Source: Fidelibacterota bacterium (GTDB lineage Bacteria; Fidelibacterota; UBA2242; JAFGTP01). Taken from it: a DNA stretch of 7,303 bases. Positions 1 to 7,146 of the stretch are shown piece by piece. Both the position numbers and the translations under genes were made by a program. The notes under the pieces were generated by a model. It saw only the letters and a list, made by a program, of their open reading frames with translations, was not told the origin of the DNA and did no database searches. The stretch is taken from positions 1-7,303 of the forward strand of contig JAIPJV010000103.1 in assembly GCA_021734005.1 (NCBI GenBank), in the 5' to 3' direction. Numbering within the stretch: the stretch's first letter is position 1; each line of letters begins with the position of its first letter.

Positions 1-620
1 CCTTATGGCCGGAAGTCAAGTCCATTTTGCTGGAAGAAATTGAAACAATTAAGATGGGCGATGTTGAAAATTTCACCAATTTTATGAATGCTGTAATTGA
101 CGAGGCTGCTTTTAATGATATTATGAGTTACATCGATTTTGCCAAAGAGGCTGATAATGCTGAAATCATTATTGGTGGTGAAGGTGATGATAGCAAAGGC
201 TATTTTATTGAACCGACAATTGTACTGACCGATGATCCCCACTTTAAAACCATGGAGGAAGAGATTTTCGGACCGGTTCTCACTGTTTATGTTTACAAAG
301 ATGAAAATTTTGAAGAGACACTGGAATTGTGTAACAATACCTCTCCTTATGCTCTGACTGGTGCTGTTTTCTCCCGTGATCGTCAAGCACTCAGTTTGGC
401 AACCGCGAAGCTGGAACATGCAGCCGGTAATTTTTATCAGAATGATAAGCCAACTGCCGCTGTTGTCGGCCAGCAGCCATTTGGCGGCGGTCGGGCATCA
501 GGGACAAATGATAAAGCCGGTAGCAAATTGAATCTACTTCGCTGGGTATCTCCCCGAACACTCAAGGAAAACTTCAACCCACCTACTGACTATCGGTATC
601 CTTTTATGGAGAAAAAATAA
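1..620 (+). CDS. pruA: Delta-1-pyrroline-5-carboxylate dehydrogenase, C-terminal part (5' end outside window)
   Basis: This enzyme oxidises P5C/glutamate semialdehyde to glutamate with NAD+, the second step of proline breakdown, in the cytoplasm. The reading frame is open from base 3 to a TAA at 618-620, giving 205 visible residues; relatives are about 540-560 long, so over half is missing. Visible ALDH hallmarks are EEIFGP (visible residues 86-91), whose glutamate contacts the NAD ribose, then GNFYQNDK (142-149), VVGQQPFGGGRASGTND (154-170), which includes the loop that anchors the substrate carboxylate in P5C dehydrogenases, and a LRWVSP tail (179-184). This pattern is very close to mitochondrial ALDH4A1, from memory. 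By that comparison the catalytic cysteine should lie about a dozen residues before the first visible codon, so it cannot be checked here. A TTG at 27 is an internal leucine, not the start. No proline dehydrogenase is visible. The gene converges on the efflux operon. Confidence 0.94.
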   Translation, partial: LWPEVKSILLEEIETIKMGDVENFTNFMNAVIDEAAFNDIMSYIDFAKEADNAEIIIGGEGDDSKGYFIEPTIVLTDDPHFKTMEEEIFGPVLTVYVYKDENFEETLELCNNTSPYALTGAVFSRDRQALSLATAKLEHAAGNFYQNDKPTAAVVGQQPFGGGRASGTNDKAGSKLNLLRWVSPRTLKENFNPPTDYRYPFMEKK

Positions 621-642
621 GGAAATATTACGCATAGATTGA

Positions 643-679
643 AATAAAAAAGCCCCGATTGGATCGGGGCTTTTTTATT
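643..679. terminator. Bidirectional rho-independent terminator between pruA and the efflux operon
   Basis: The arm at 643-659 pairs perfectly with 663-679 around a 3-nt loop (TGG, 660-662). The core AGCCCCGAT / ATCGGGGCT is GC-rich and is flanked by six A on the left and six T on the right. Read on either strand, a GC hairpin is therefore followed by a U-run. It lies 22 nt after the pruA stop and 19 nt after the stop of the RND gene, which fits a shared terminator for two converging transcripts. Confidence 0.93.
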
Positions 680-698
680 ATCTATATGTAGGCAAACA

Positions 699-3600
699 TT
701 ACTCAACTTTGCTAATGTCGAAATCTTCCGGTCTTCCAATTGGCCGCATTTCGATCTGGTGCTTTTTGATAGCCCGCTTGAGAGCGATTTTCTCAAAAAC
801 CAGATAGATAATAGGTATCAGAACTAGAGTGAGAATAGTAGCCAGGACCAATCCACCAATTACAGCCCGGGCCATTCCAACCCAGAGTTCTGCACCAGAA
901 CCCAGTTTGAGAGCAATAGGTATCATTGCCAGAATTGTAGTAAGCGCAGTCATCAGAATAGGACGCATTCTTCTCTTTCCACCGGAAAGAATTGCCATCC
1001 ACAGATTATAGCCATGTTTGTCCCGCAGCTGATTGATATAGTCAACAAGCACAATACCATTATTCACAACAATACCAACCAGCAGAACCATTCCAATCAA
1101 AGCAGTTACACTCAGCGATGTTCCCGTAAAGAACAGTCCCCATAAAGCACCAATAATAGCCAGGGGAACTGTAAAAATAATAATAAATGGATCAAGCAGA
1201 GATTCAAACTGGGAAGCCATTACCATGTAAACCAGAAAGGCAGCGGCAATAATTGCAATTCCCAGCCATTTGAAAGACTCCTGCATATCTTCTGCACTTC
1301 CACCAACTTCCCAGCGGAAATCACGGGGAAATTCCATCTGGTTGAGTTCTCTTTCTATTTTAGTCATTGCGCCCTGAAGATTATTATCGGAAACACTGCA
1401 GGTGATGGAAACCATTCTTTCCTGATTTTCACGGTCAATCTGGGAATCTGCTTCACCAGTTACAATATCAGCGACATTTTTCAGCGGTACCTGTTGACCA
1501 GTCATGGAAGTCAGATAGATATTATTCAGGTCTTTTTTATTTTGCCGGGCATCTTCTTTGTATCTTACGAATACATCATATTCATTACCACCTTCACGAT
1601 AACGAGTAGCGACTTTTCCTTTGACAGCGACTTCTACTGCAGTTGCTACCTGATTGACATTTAAACCCAGAGCTGAAACTCTGTCACGGTTAATTCTGAC
1701 CTGATATTCTGGTTTGGGCATGGAATAACTTTTATTAATATCAACGACATTATCGATTTTTTCTAATTTTTTGGCAACTTCATCCCCAATTGACCGGGCA
1801 AGAGTGCGATCATGACCAAATATTTTGATCTCGATATCACCTTCACTGCCCATCATCATACCACCTTGCTGAAATCTAATTTCAGCACCGGGAATATCTT
1901 CAAAACGTTTTCTGAGAGTATCCTGAATTTCAAAAACTGTTCGGTCTCTTTCAGAAACATCGGGCAATGTTACCATAATATCACCCTGATTAGAGCCACT
2001 TCCAAACATTGCAGCCCAGCCTTCCTGAATTCCAAAGCTGGCTTCAATATTATTTGCCTCGGGAACTTCTTCCCGAATAATGTTTTCCAGCTTTTCAAAG
2101 GTTTCATTGGTAGAAGTTAACGATGCAGAAGTTTCTCTCTCTACTGTAATTTCCAGATTACCCTGATCGGTTTTGGGCATAAATTCACCACCCAATTGAG
2201 GTGTAATTATAACCGTTCCGATTATCAAAATTATTAGACCACCAATAAAGATTAATTTATGGGATAAGAAGTAATCCAGAATTTGTACATATTTGCGTTC
2301 CATATTATCCAGAAAATTTCCAATACCAGTGTCGATCCGGGATAGAAATTTACTATTACTCTTTATATCTTTGCCAAGCAAACGAGAAGACAGTAAAGGA
2401 ATCAAAGTAAGAGCAACAAGCAGTGAAACTGACAGAGAGCCTACAATAGCGACCACCATATCGTTGAACATTACTCCAGCAATTCCGGGAACAAATAGAA
2501 TCGGAACAAAAATCGCCAGGGTTGTCAGAGTCGAAGCAATAATTGCCATTCCAACTTCTGTTGTACCTTCATCAGCAGCAACCCGAATATCTTTGTTCTG
2601 TTCCTTGTGCCGGAAAATATTCTCCAGAACAACGATCGAGTTATCAATCAACATTCCGATCGCCAGAGCCAGACCAGCCATAGATATAATGTTCAACGTC
2701 AATCCGGCCTGCTGGAGTACAAAAAAGGTGATCACAATGGAGATTGGAATTGAAATAGATGCGATTATTGAACTGCGAATATGTCTCAAAAAGAACAAAA
2801 TGACCAGAAAAGCCAGAATAAAGGCCTGGATACCAGTATTGGTTAAATTGCTGAGAGATTTTTTGATAAAATCAGCTTGATCCCAGAGTGTATCAAATTT
2901 AACTCCTTTACCAATTCCACTTTCTATCTTGGGAATTTCGTCGTTAATATTGGAAACTGTCCGCACTGTATTGGCATCATTTTGCTTTTGAATTATGATC
3001 ATAATAGCATTCTGACCATTATTGCGGAGTACTTCTGTTTTTTCTCTATAACCATCAATAACACTGGCCACATTTTTCAGATAAATGGGCTCGCCCTGAT
3101 TGGAGCCGATCACTGTGTTTTTTATTTGATCAACATTTTGATAATCGCCATAAGTTCTGACAGCAAATTCACTATGTTGATCGTCAATTAGACCACCTGG
3201 AATTTGCAGATTTTCCATACCAATTGTTCTTAAAATTGTATTACTGGAAACACCATGAGCAGCCAGTTTTTCCGGATCTAGTAAAACTTTAATCTGGCGG
3301 GTAAGGCCACCACTTGAGTAAGCGGAAGCTACACCTTCAACCCGTTCAAAACGAGGCGTTATCTGTTCGTCAACGAGTTCTTTAAGTTCAGCTGCACCCA
3401 GTTTATCAGATGAGACGAACATAAACATGATCGGTTGCATACTGGGATTAAAAGCGAAAGTCAACGGTTCTGAAGCACCTTCCGGTAACATATCTCTGAC
3501 AAAATCGATTTGCTTTCGAACATCAATCTCCGCCTGATCCATGTCAGTTCCCCAGTCAAATTCAAGTAAAAGTGTTGACGAACCCGATTTTGACCAGGAA

Positions 3601-3842
3601 GTGATACTGTTAATATTCTCAACCGATACTACTGCACTTTCCAGAGGTCGGCTCACTGTATTTTCAATATCCTCTGGGCCAACGCCGGTATAATCAGTCA
3701 TTATCCCTATAACAGGAAAAGTTATATCAGGATACAGGTCGAGTTTTAAATTACCCAGGCCATAGATACCAAATCCAATTAAGATAAGGTATAGCATGGC
3801 AAAGGTTACTCCTCTCCTAATAGATAATTTTGATAATTTCAT
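699..3842 (-). CDS. RND-family multidrug/hydrophobe efflux transporter, AcrB-type (HAE1 group)
   Basis: This is the inner-membrane proton-driven pump of the tripartite system, predicted to capture substrates from the periplasm or membrane and pass them to the channel. At 1047 residues it is full length for the family. It has the duplicated RND plan: TM1 (about 11-31), a large periplasmic porter/docking loop (about 32-333), TM2-6 (334-487), TM7 (528-548), a second periplasmic loop (549-856) and TM8-12 (857-1018), with a short basic cytoplasmic tail. TM4 carries GMLIDNSIVVLENI (D400, N401). TM10 carries GIVVNNGIVLVDYIN (N927, N928). RRMRPILMT (957-965) keeps the Arg and Thr of the AcrB relay (R958, T965). 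The second aspartate and the TM10 lysine of AcrB are thus replaced by Asn. The lack of a CusA-like profile argues against heavy-metal (HME) export. The ATG is preceded by AAAGAGGA (3849-3856), 6 nt upstream. It is the last gene of the operon, 36 nt after the adaptor. Substrates cannot be read from the sequence. Confidence 0.95.
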   Translation of the reverse strand: MKLSKLSIRRGVTFAMLYLILIGFGIYGLGNLKLDLYPDITFPVIGIMTDYTGVGPEDIENTVSRPLESAVVSVENINSITSWSKSGSSTLLLEFDWGTDMDQAEIDVRKQIDFVRDMLPEGASEPLTFAFNPSMQPIMFMFVSSDKLGAAELKELVDEQITPRFERVEGVASAYSSGGLTRQIKVLLDPEKLAAHGVSSNTILRTIGMENLQIPGGLIDDQHSEFAVRTYGDYQNVDQIKNTVIGSNQGEPIYLKNVASVIDGYREKTEVLRNNGQNAIMIIIQKQNDANTVRTVSNINDEIPKIESGIGKGVKFDTLWDQADFIKKSLSNLTNTGIQAFILAFLVILFFLRHIRSSIIASISIPISIVITFFVLQQAGLTLNIISMAGLALAIGMLIDNSIVVLENIFRHKEQNKDIRVAADEGTTEVGMAIIASTLTTLAIFVPILFVPGIAGVMFNDMVVAIVGSLSVSLLVALTLIPLLSSRLLGKDIKSNSKFLSRIDTGIGNFLDNMERKYVQILDYFLSHKLIFIGGLIILIIGTVIITPQLGGEFMPKTDQGNLEITVERETSASLTSTNETFEKLENIIREEVPEANNIEASFGIQEGWAAMFGSGSNQGDIMVTLPDVSERDRTVFEIQDTLRKRFEDIPGAEIRFQQGGMMMGSEGDIEIKIFGHDRTLARSIGDEVAKKLEKIDNVVDINKSYSMPKPEYQVRINRDRVSALGLNVNQVATAVEVAVKGKVATRYREGGNEYDVFVRYKEDARQNKKDLNNIYLTSMTGQQVPLKNVADIVTGEADSQIDRENQERMVSITCSVSDNNLQGAMTKIERELNQMEFPRDFRWEVGGSAEDMQESFKWLGIAIIAAAFLVYMVMASQFESLLDPFIIIFTVPLAIIGALWGLFFTGTSLSVTALIGMVLLVGIVVNNGIVLVDYINQLRDKHGYNLWMAILSGGKRRMRPILMTALTTILAMIPIALKLGSGAELWVGMARAVIGGLVLATILTLVLIPIIYLVFEKIALKRAIKKHQIEMRPIGRPEDFDISKVE

Positions 3843-3878
3843 ATTCTATCCTCTTTATTTTTATATTTAGACCAGTCA

Positions 3879-5006
3879 TTATTCCGTTACTATCTTCACC
3901 AGGCCCTGATCGGTCAATCTATATTGGCCGCGGGTCACCAGAGTGTCACCCGGTTCCAGACCGGCCAAAACCTCTGTATAATCATCATTTATAATGCCGG
4001 CTTTGATATCCCGCCTGTGCGCTACTGAATCATTAATTACATAAACATAGCGACTAACTTCAATTTCTGTATTGGTCAGTTCGCCGCCCATATGTTTACG
4101 AGTTGTTTTCTCTACGACTGCATAGGAAGGAACTATCACACTATTCTGGCTGGATTGGGTAACTATATTCACTGTAGCATACATACCGCTTTTGAGTTTG
4201 CCGTCTTTATTGTCAAGAACGACCTCAACCTTAGCAGTTCTTGTGCGTGGATTAATGGTCGGATAAACAGTCTTGACCTGGCCTTCAAAAACCTGATCTG
4301 GATAGGAATTTACTTTTACATAGACTTTATTGCCTTTTTCAATCTTAGCCAGATCTTCCTCAACAACATCAAGTTTGATCTTGACCTTATCCATATTGAC
4401 AATCCCATACGCCGGCTGCTGTGGTGATGTCTGTTCACCAAGATCATAATTACGATCGGAAACAATACCTGAAATCGGTGCTTTTATAAAAGAATCTTCA
4501 TACTGCTCTTTGGCGTTTTCCAGAGCAGCTTGAGCCTGATCGACACCTGATTTTGCTGATTTTTTCTGTGCCTGAACAGCATCATACTGAGATTTACTGA
4601 TTGCATCTTCTTCGTAAAGCCTTTTTGTCCGATTCCATTCAGTAAGTACGTTTTCATAATTGGCTTGTGCTGATTCCAGTCCAGCCTGAGCCTGCTTAAC
4701 GGCCTGCTCAAGCTTTGTATTTTTTACTACAGCAAGTACATCGCCTTTATCAACTTGATCATTGACATAGGCTTTAATTGAAGTAATCTGATTGGGAATC
4801 ATCGAAAATACCATAACTTCACCGGCAGCTTCAATATTGCCAAGATAACGAACAGTATTTTCTATATTGCCTTTTTCAACCTGGGTCACATATACTGGAA
4901 TTTTTTCGTCTTCCTGTACTTCTTCCTGGGTTCCTCTTTGACATGATACTGTCAAAAGCATTACCATTGAGATTAAATAGATTAAAATTAGTTTTGTTTT
5001 ACTCAT
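3879..5006 (-). CDS. RND efflux periplasmic adaptor (membrane fusion protein, AcrA/HlyD type), lipoprotein
   Basis: This is the periplasmic adaptor that bridges the RND pump and the outer-membrane channel. It has 375 residues, normal for the family. A lipoprotein signal peptide (1-21: basic SKTK, a hydrophobic stretch, then LLTVSC) predicts lipidation at C22, followed by Q23. Next come a first beta-barrel strand and half-lipoyl domain (about 36-95, with IKAYVNDQVDKGDVL), an alpha-helical hairpin (about 97-170), the second half-lipoyl (FIKAPISGIVSDR, 173-185), the beta-barrel domain (about 200-290, with NPRTRT at 252-257 and GKLKSGMYATV at 269-279) and the membrane-proximal domain (about 290-375, with VPSYAVV and LEPGDTLVTRG). 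The hairpin tip reads RTKRLYEEDAIS (126-137), which fits the RxxxLxxxxxxS channel-docking motif described for AcrA. The hairpin is only about 75 residues, AcrA-like rather than long as in HlyD. AAGGAG lies 6 nt before the ATG. A 23-nt gap follows the channel gene. Confidence 0.95.
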   Translation of the reverse strand: MSKTKLILIYLISMVMLLTVSCQRGTQEEVQEDEKIPVYVTQVEKGNIENTVRYLGNIEAAGEVMVFSMIPNQITSIKAYVNDQVDKGDVLAVVKNTKLEQAVKQAQAGLESAQANYENVLTEWNRTKRLYEEDAISKSQYDAVQAQKKSAKSGVDQAQAALENAKEQYEDSFIKAPISGIVSDRNYDLGEQTSPQQPAYGIVNMDKVKIKLDVVEEDLAKIEKGNKVYVKVNSYPDQVFEGQVKTVYPTINPRTRTAKVEVVLDNKDGKLKSGMYATVNIVTQSSQNSVIVPSYAVVEKTTRKHMGGELTNTEIEVSRYVYVINDSVAHRRDIKAGIINDDYTEVLAGLEPGDTLVTRGQYRLTDQGLVKIVTE

Positions 5007-5012
5007 GTTAAA

Positions 5013-5018
5013 CTCCTT
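5013..5018 (-). promoter_or_regulatory. Ribosome binding site of the adaptor gene
   Basis: AAGGAG on the minus strand, 6 nt before the ATG at 5006, in the 23-nt gap after the channel stop codon. This near-consensus site is the strongest in the operon and fixes the adaptor start at 5006. Confidence 0.85.
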
Positions 5019-5029
5019 AGATATCCTGT

Positions 5030-6475
5030 CTATAATTGATTGATTGCTTTCTTTAATTCTGCCAGAGCAACATTATATTCCAGCAGAGATTGTTGATAAT
5101 TCATTTTAGCCTGTTTCAGCGAAAGATTAGCATTCAGAACATCCAGCTGAGTGCTGGCACCTTCAGAATACATTAATTTAGCCAATCTCAAAGCTTCTTC
5201 TGCCTGAGTTATGGTTACTTTCTGGGTTGTGACTTTTTCCTGAGCTTCTTTCATTGATAAATAAGCATTTTTGACTTCTAGTTTAATGCCGTCAATTGTG
5301 GAAGTTCTCTGATGTTCTGTTTCATTAACTCTGACTTTGGCCTGTTCCACCTTGGAAGTTTTCTTAAAACCATTAAAAAGTGGAATACTAAGTGATACTG
5401 AGGTATTAAAGGATTTATTAAAGTCATCGCTATTGAAATCCAGATCATTGCGCATACCCTGATATTGGTAGGATGTACTCAAACTCACTGATGGAAGTCG
5501 TGAACCACGAGCCATGGTCAGCTGTCTCTCAGCAATTTTGTTCTGCGTTTCCAGCATATTAAGTTCAGGACGATTTTGAATTGCCATTTGAGTTAATTCA
5601 TGAAGAGATTTGTCCAGATAGGGACTGCGTTGATAATCCAGGCTATCTTTGAAAACAAATTCTGTTTCAGATTCCAATCCCAGTGTGGTGATTAGCTGAG
5701 AAATTGACAGTTCAAGACGATTTTTTGCTGAAACTAAATTGGGTTTAAAGTTGGCAAGTTGGACTTTTGCTCTCAGCAGGTCGAGTTTGGAAGCCTTGCC
5801 CTGATCATAAAAACTCTGAACCTGGTCCAGATTTTCACGAGCAGACTCTACAGCTTCTTTGCTAACCTTGACTGCCGACTTTGCAAACAATGTACTATAA
5901 TAACTGGATGTAACCTGTTGCAATATTTTCTGGCGGCTATTTTCCAGTTGCGATTGAGCAATATCAATTCCCAATTTGGAAATTTTATAACCATTCCAGA
6001 TGGAACCACCAGTGAAAATGGGCTGTTGTAATTGGACACCATAGGACATTACATTCTCCAGTCCAAAAGCCATCTGCAGATAATCGGGCATCATATCAAC
6101 AGAATTTATCATTCCCTGGCCTTGATTAATGAGTTCCTGATCATCAAATTTCTGACCAATTGTTTTCAAAGCTCCACCAACCTGGGTATAAGTAGGAGCT
6201 AAACTGGGTTTCAGAAAATTGGGAATCTTATTCTCCTGTAGATCCCAGGAATGTTGCAGAGATGAGAAGGCGTTGACCTGCGGCATAAAGCCGGATCGGG
6301 CTTCCACGGATTGAGCCCTGGCCTTCCGTACTCCCTCCCGGGCCAGTTTGATTGAAGGATTGTTTTCTAAAGCAATCGATCTTGCCTTCTCAAGATCGAG
6401 CTCTACTACTTTTGCACTAATTTGTCCCCATAAAAGTGGCAGGATCAAAAATAGTGTTTTTAGTTTTCTACTCAT
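5030..6475 (-). CDS. TolC-family outer-membrane efflux channel protein
   Basis: This is the outer-membrane exit duct of the tripartite pump, expected to work as a trimer. I start it at the ATG at 6475 (481 residues), because this start has AGGAG 5 nt upstream and opens directly into a signal peptide: basic SRKLK, hydrophobic LFLILPLLWG and likely cleavage after QISA (about residue 21). The protein has two tandem OEP repeats (about 27-265 and 295-478) of long alanine/glutamine-rich coiled-coil helices. Barrel strands are visible at PQVNAFSSLQHSW (65-77), SYGVQLQQPIFTGG (144-157), PSVSLSTSYQYQG (328-340) and NTSVSLSIPLFNGF (357-370). The coil tips repeat the same motif, YDQGKASKLDLL (223-234) and YSEGASTQLDVL (436-447), matching the TolC tip region. 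There is no lipidation cysteine, unlike the OprM branch. The segment 78-143 makes the first barrel hairpin unusually long. The start overlaps the tetR stop, so translation is probably coupled. Confidence 0.94.
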   Translation of the reverse strand: MSRKLKTLFLILPLLWGQISAKVVELDLEKARSIALENNPSIKLAREGVRKARAQSVEARSGFMPQVNAFSSLQHSWDLQENKIPNFLKPSLAPTYTQVGGALKTIGQKFDDQELINQGQGMINSVDMMPDYLQMAFGLENVMSYGVQLQQPIFTGGSIWNGYKISKLGIDIAQSQLENSRQKILQQVTSSYYSTLFAKSAVKVSKEAVESARENLDQVQSFYDQGKASKLDLLRAKVQLANFKPNLVSAKNRLELSISQLITTLGLESETEFVFKDSLDYQRSPYLDKSLHELTQMAIQNRPELNMLETQNKIAERQLTMARGSRLPSVSLSTSYQYQGMRNDLDFNSDDFNKSFNTSVSLSIPLFNGFKKTSKVEQAKVRVNETEHQRTSTIDGIKLEVKNAYLSMKEAQEKVTTQKVTITQAEEALRLAKLMYSEGASTQLDVLNANLSLKQAKMNYQQSLLEYNVALAELKKAINQL

Positions 6476-6485
6476 TCTCTCTCCT
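6468..6485 (-). promoter_or_regulatory. tetR/channel start-stop overlap with embedded ribosome binding site
   Basis: The last codons of tetR (AGG AGA GAG AAT GAG TAG) also contain the AGGAG ribosome binding site (6481-6485) and the ATG (6475-6473) of the channel gene in another frame. The two genes share 8 nt (ATGAGTAG). Ribosomes finishing tetR stop 3 nt past the channel ATG, an arrangement that usually couples translation. Confidence 0.85.
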
Positions 6486-7082
6486 ATTGTTTTCAATATT
6501 ATTGTATAATAGAATATCGACCATTTTCGCAGCATCTTCTCTTTCAATCATTCCTTTACCCATTAGAAAATGTTCTTTGGTATGATAATTAATCCCTCCG
6601 GCTAATAATGCCAATAATTGATCAAGATCAATATCTTTGCGAAGATTTCCTTTTTTTACTTCCTTTTCAAGAAAATCCAGAATCGCCTCGCGCATCATAT
6701 TAATTATTTCACTGTCCCGGCTACAAATTCTGAGCGCATGTTGCATCCCATTTGTATTTGCCCAGGAAAAAAATTTTTCCAGTTCGGGCAATTTTTGAGG
6801 AATGGTAAATCGTTCCATTATAAGATCTATGAGTTTCTCGCGGAAGGGTTTTCCATCCTTAATAATCTCACGGGCTCGTTTCAAACCATGCTTTTGACCA
6901 ATTTCGATCATTTCTCTGAACATTTCTTCTTTGTTCTCGAAATAGTAGTAAACAGCCGGCTTGGTAACTCCCGCTGCTTTAGCAATGGCATTCATGGAAG
7001 TGCCTTCATATCCCTTTTCAGGAAACAACCTAATGGCTGCCATGATTATTTTGCCTTTTGTTGAATTTACATCAATTTTCAT
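6468..7082 (-). CDS. TetR/AcrR-family transcriptional repressor of the efflux operon
   Basis: This is predicted to be a cytoplasmic homodimeric repressor that binds a palindrome in its own promoter and is released by a small ligand. It has 204 residues, typical of the family. The N-terminal TetR_N domain (about 9-56) contains KIIMAAIRLFPEKGYEGTS, then the helix-turn-helix MNAIAKAAGVTKPAVYYYF (30-48) and the usual NKEEMF. Residues from about 60 to 195 form the helical ligand-binding and dimer domain, which is too variable to indicate the ligand. The start at 7082 is supported by AAGGA 6 nt upstream (7089-7093) and by the promoter and operator directly before it. It is the first gene of the operon and reads in the same direction as the pump genes, so regulator and pump share one promoter rather than being divergent as in acrR-acrAB. 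The single cysteine (C120) is not enough to suggest redox sensing. The family call is firm; autoregulation is inferred. Confidence 0.94.
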   Translation of the reverse strand: MKIDVNSTKGKIIMAAIRLFPEKGYEGTSMNAIAKAAGVTKPAVYYYFENKEEMFREMIEIGQKHGLKRAREIIKDGKPFREKLIDLIMERFTIPQKLPELEKFFSWANTNGMQHALRICSRDSEIINMMREAILDFLEKEVKKGNLRKDIDLDQLLALLAGGINYHTKEHFLMGKGMIEREDAAKMVDILLYNNIENNRRENE

Positions 7083-7101
7083 TTGCTTTCCTTTTTCAAA
7101 C

Positions 7102-7119
7102 TTACTTACCGGTAAGTAA
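7102..7119. promoter_or_regulatory. Probable TetR operator: 18-bp perfect palindrome
   Basis: TTACTTACCGGTAAGTAA is a perfect inverted repeat centred on CC|GG. Each 9-nt arm contains a tandem tetranucleotide (TTAC TTAC / GTAA GTAA). It overlaps the proposed -10 box by 2 nt and covers the expected transcription start, 20 nt before the tetR ATG. Length, symmetry and position are typical of TetR-family autorepression sites. I saw no second copy in the window. Binding by this TetR protein is inference. Confidence 0.85.
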
Positions 7120-7146
7120 ACTACGCTGTCTTTTCGCTAATGTCAA
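7118..7146 (-). promoter_or_regulatory. Sigma-70-type promoter of the tetR-channel-adaptor-pump operon
   Basis: On the minus strand a perfect TTGACA (-35, 7146-7141) is followed after 17 nt by TAGTTT (-10, 7123-7118). The -10 matches the consensus at only three of six positions. Transcription would start near 7111, in the centre of the palindrome, leaving a leader of about 28 nt with the tetR ribosome binding site. A strong -35 with a poor -10 under an operator fits a repressible promoter. Confidence 0.7.

Noticed and set aside
3..419. 138-residue open frame on the minus strand over pruA
   Set aside because: It is antisense to a strongly conserved P5C dehydrogenase and has no protein-like features; it is a shadow of the real gene.
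2293..2880. 195-residue open frame on the plus strand inside the RND gene
   Set aside because: It is antisense to a conserved, intact pump gene, is rich in Ile, Arg and Ser as expected from complementary codons, and has no recognisable domain or context.
699..3842. Heavy-metal (CusA/CzcA) RND identity
   Set aside because: TM4 and TM10 motifs and the general sequence follow the HAE1/AcrB pattern. The MMM at 662-664 is in a variable glycine-rich loop and does not by itself suggest a metal relay.
6476..6547. In-frame upstream ATG at 6547 giving the channel gene 24 extra residues
   Set aside because: It lies inside tetR and places a non-secretory stretch before a good signal peptide. The ATG at 6475 has AGGAG at 5 nt and gives a normal TolC-type N-terminus.
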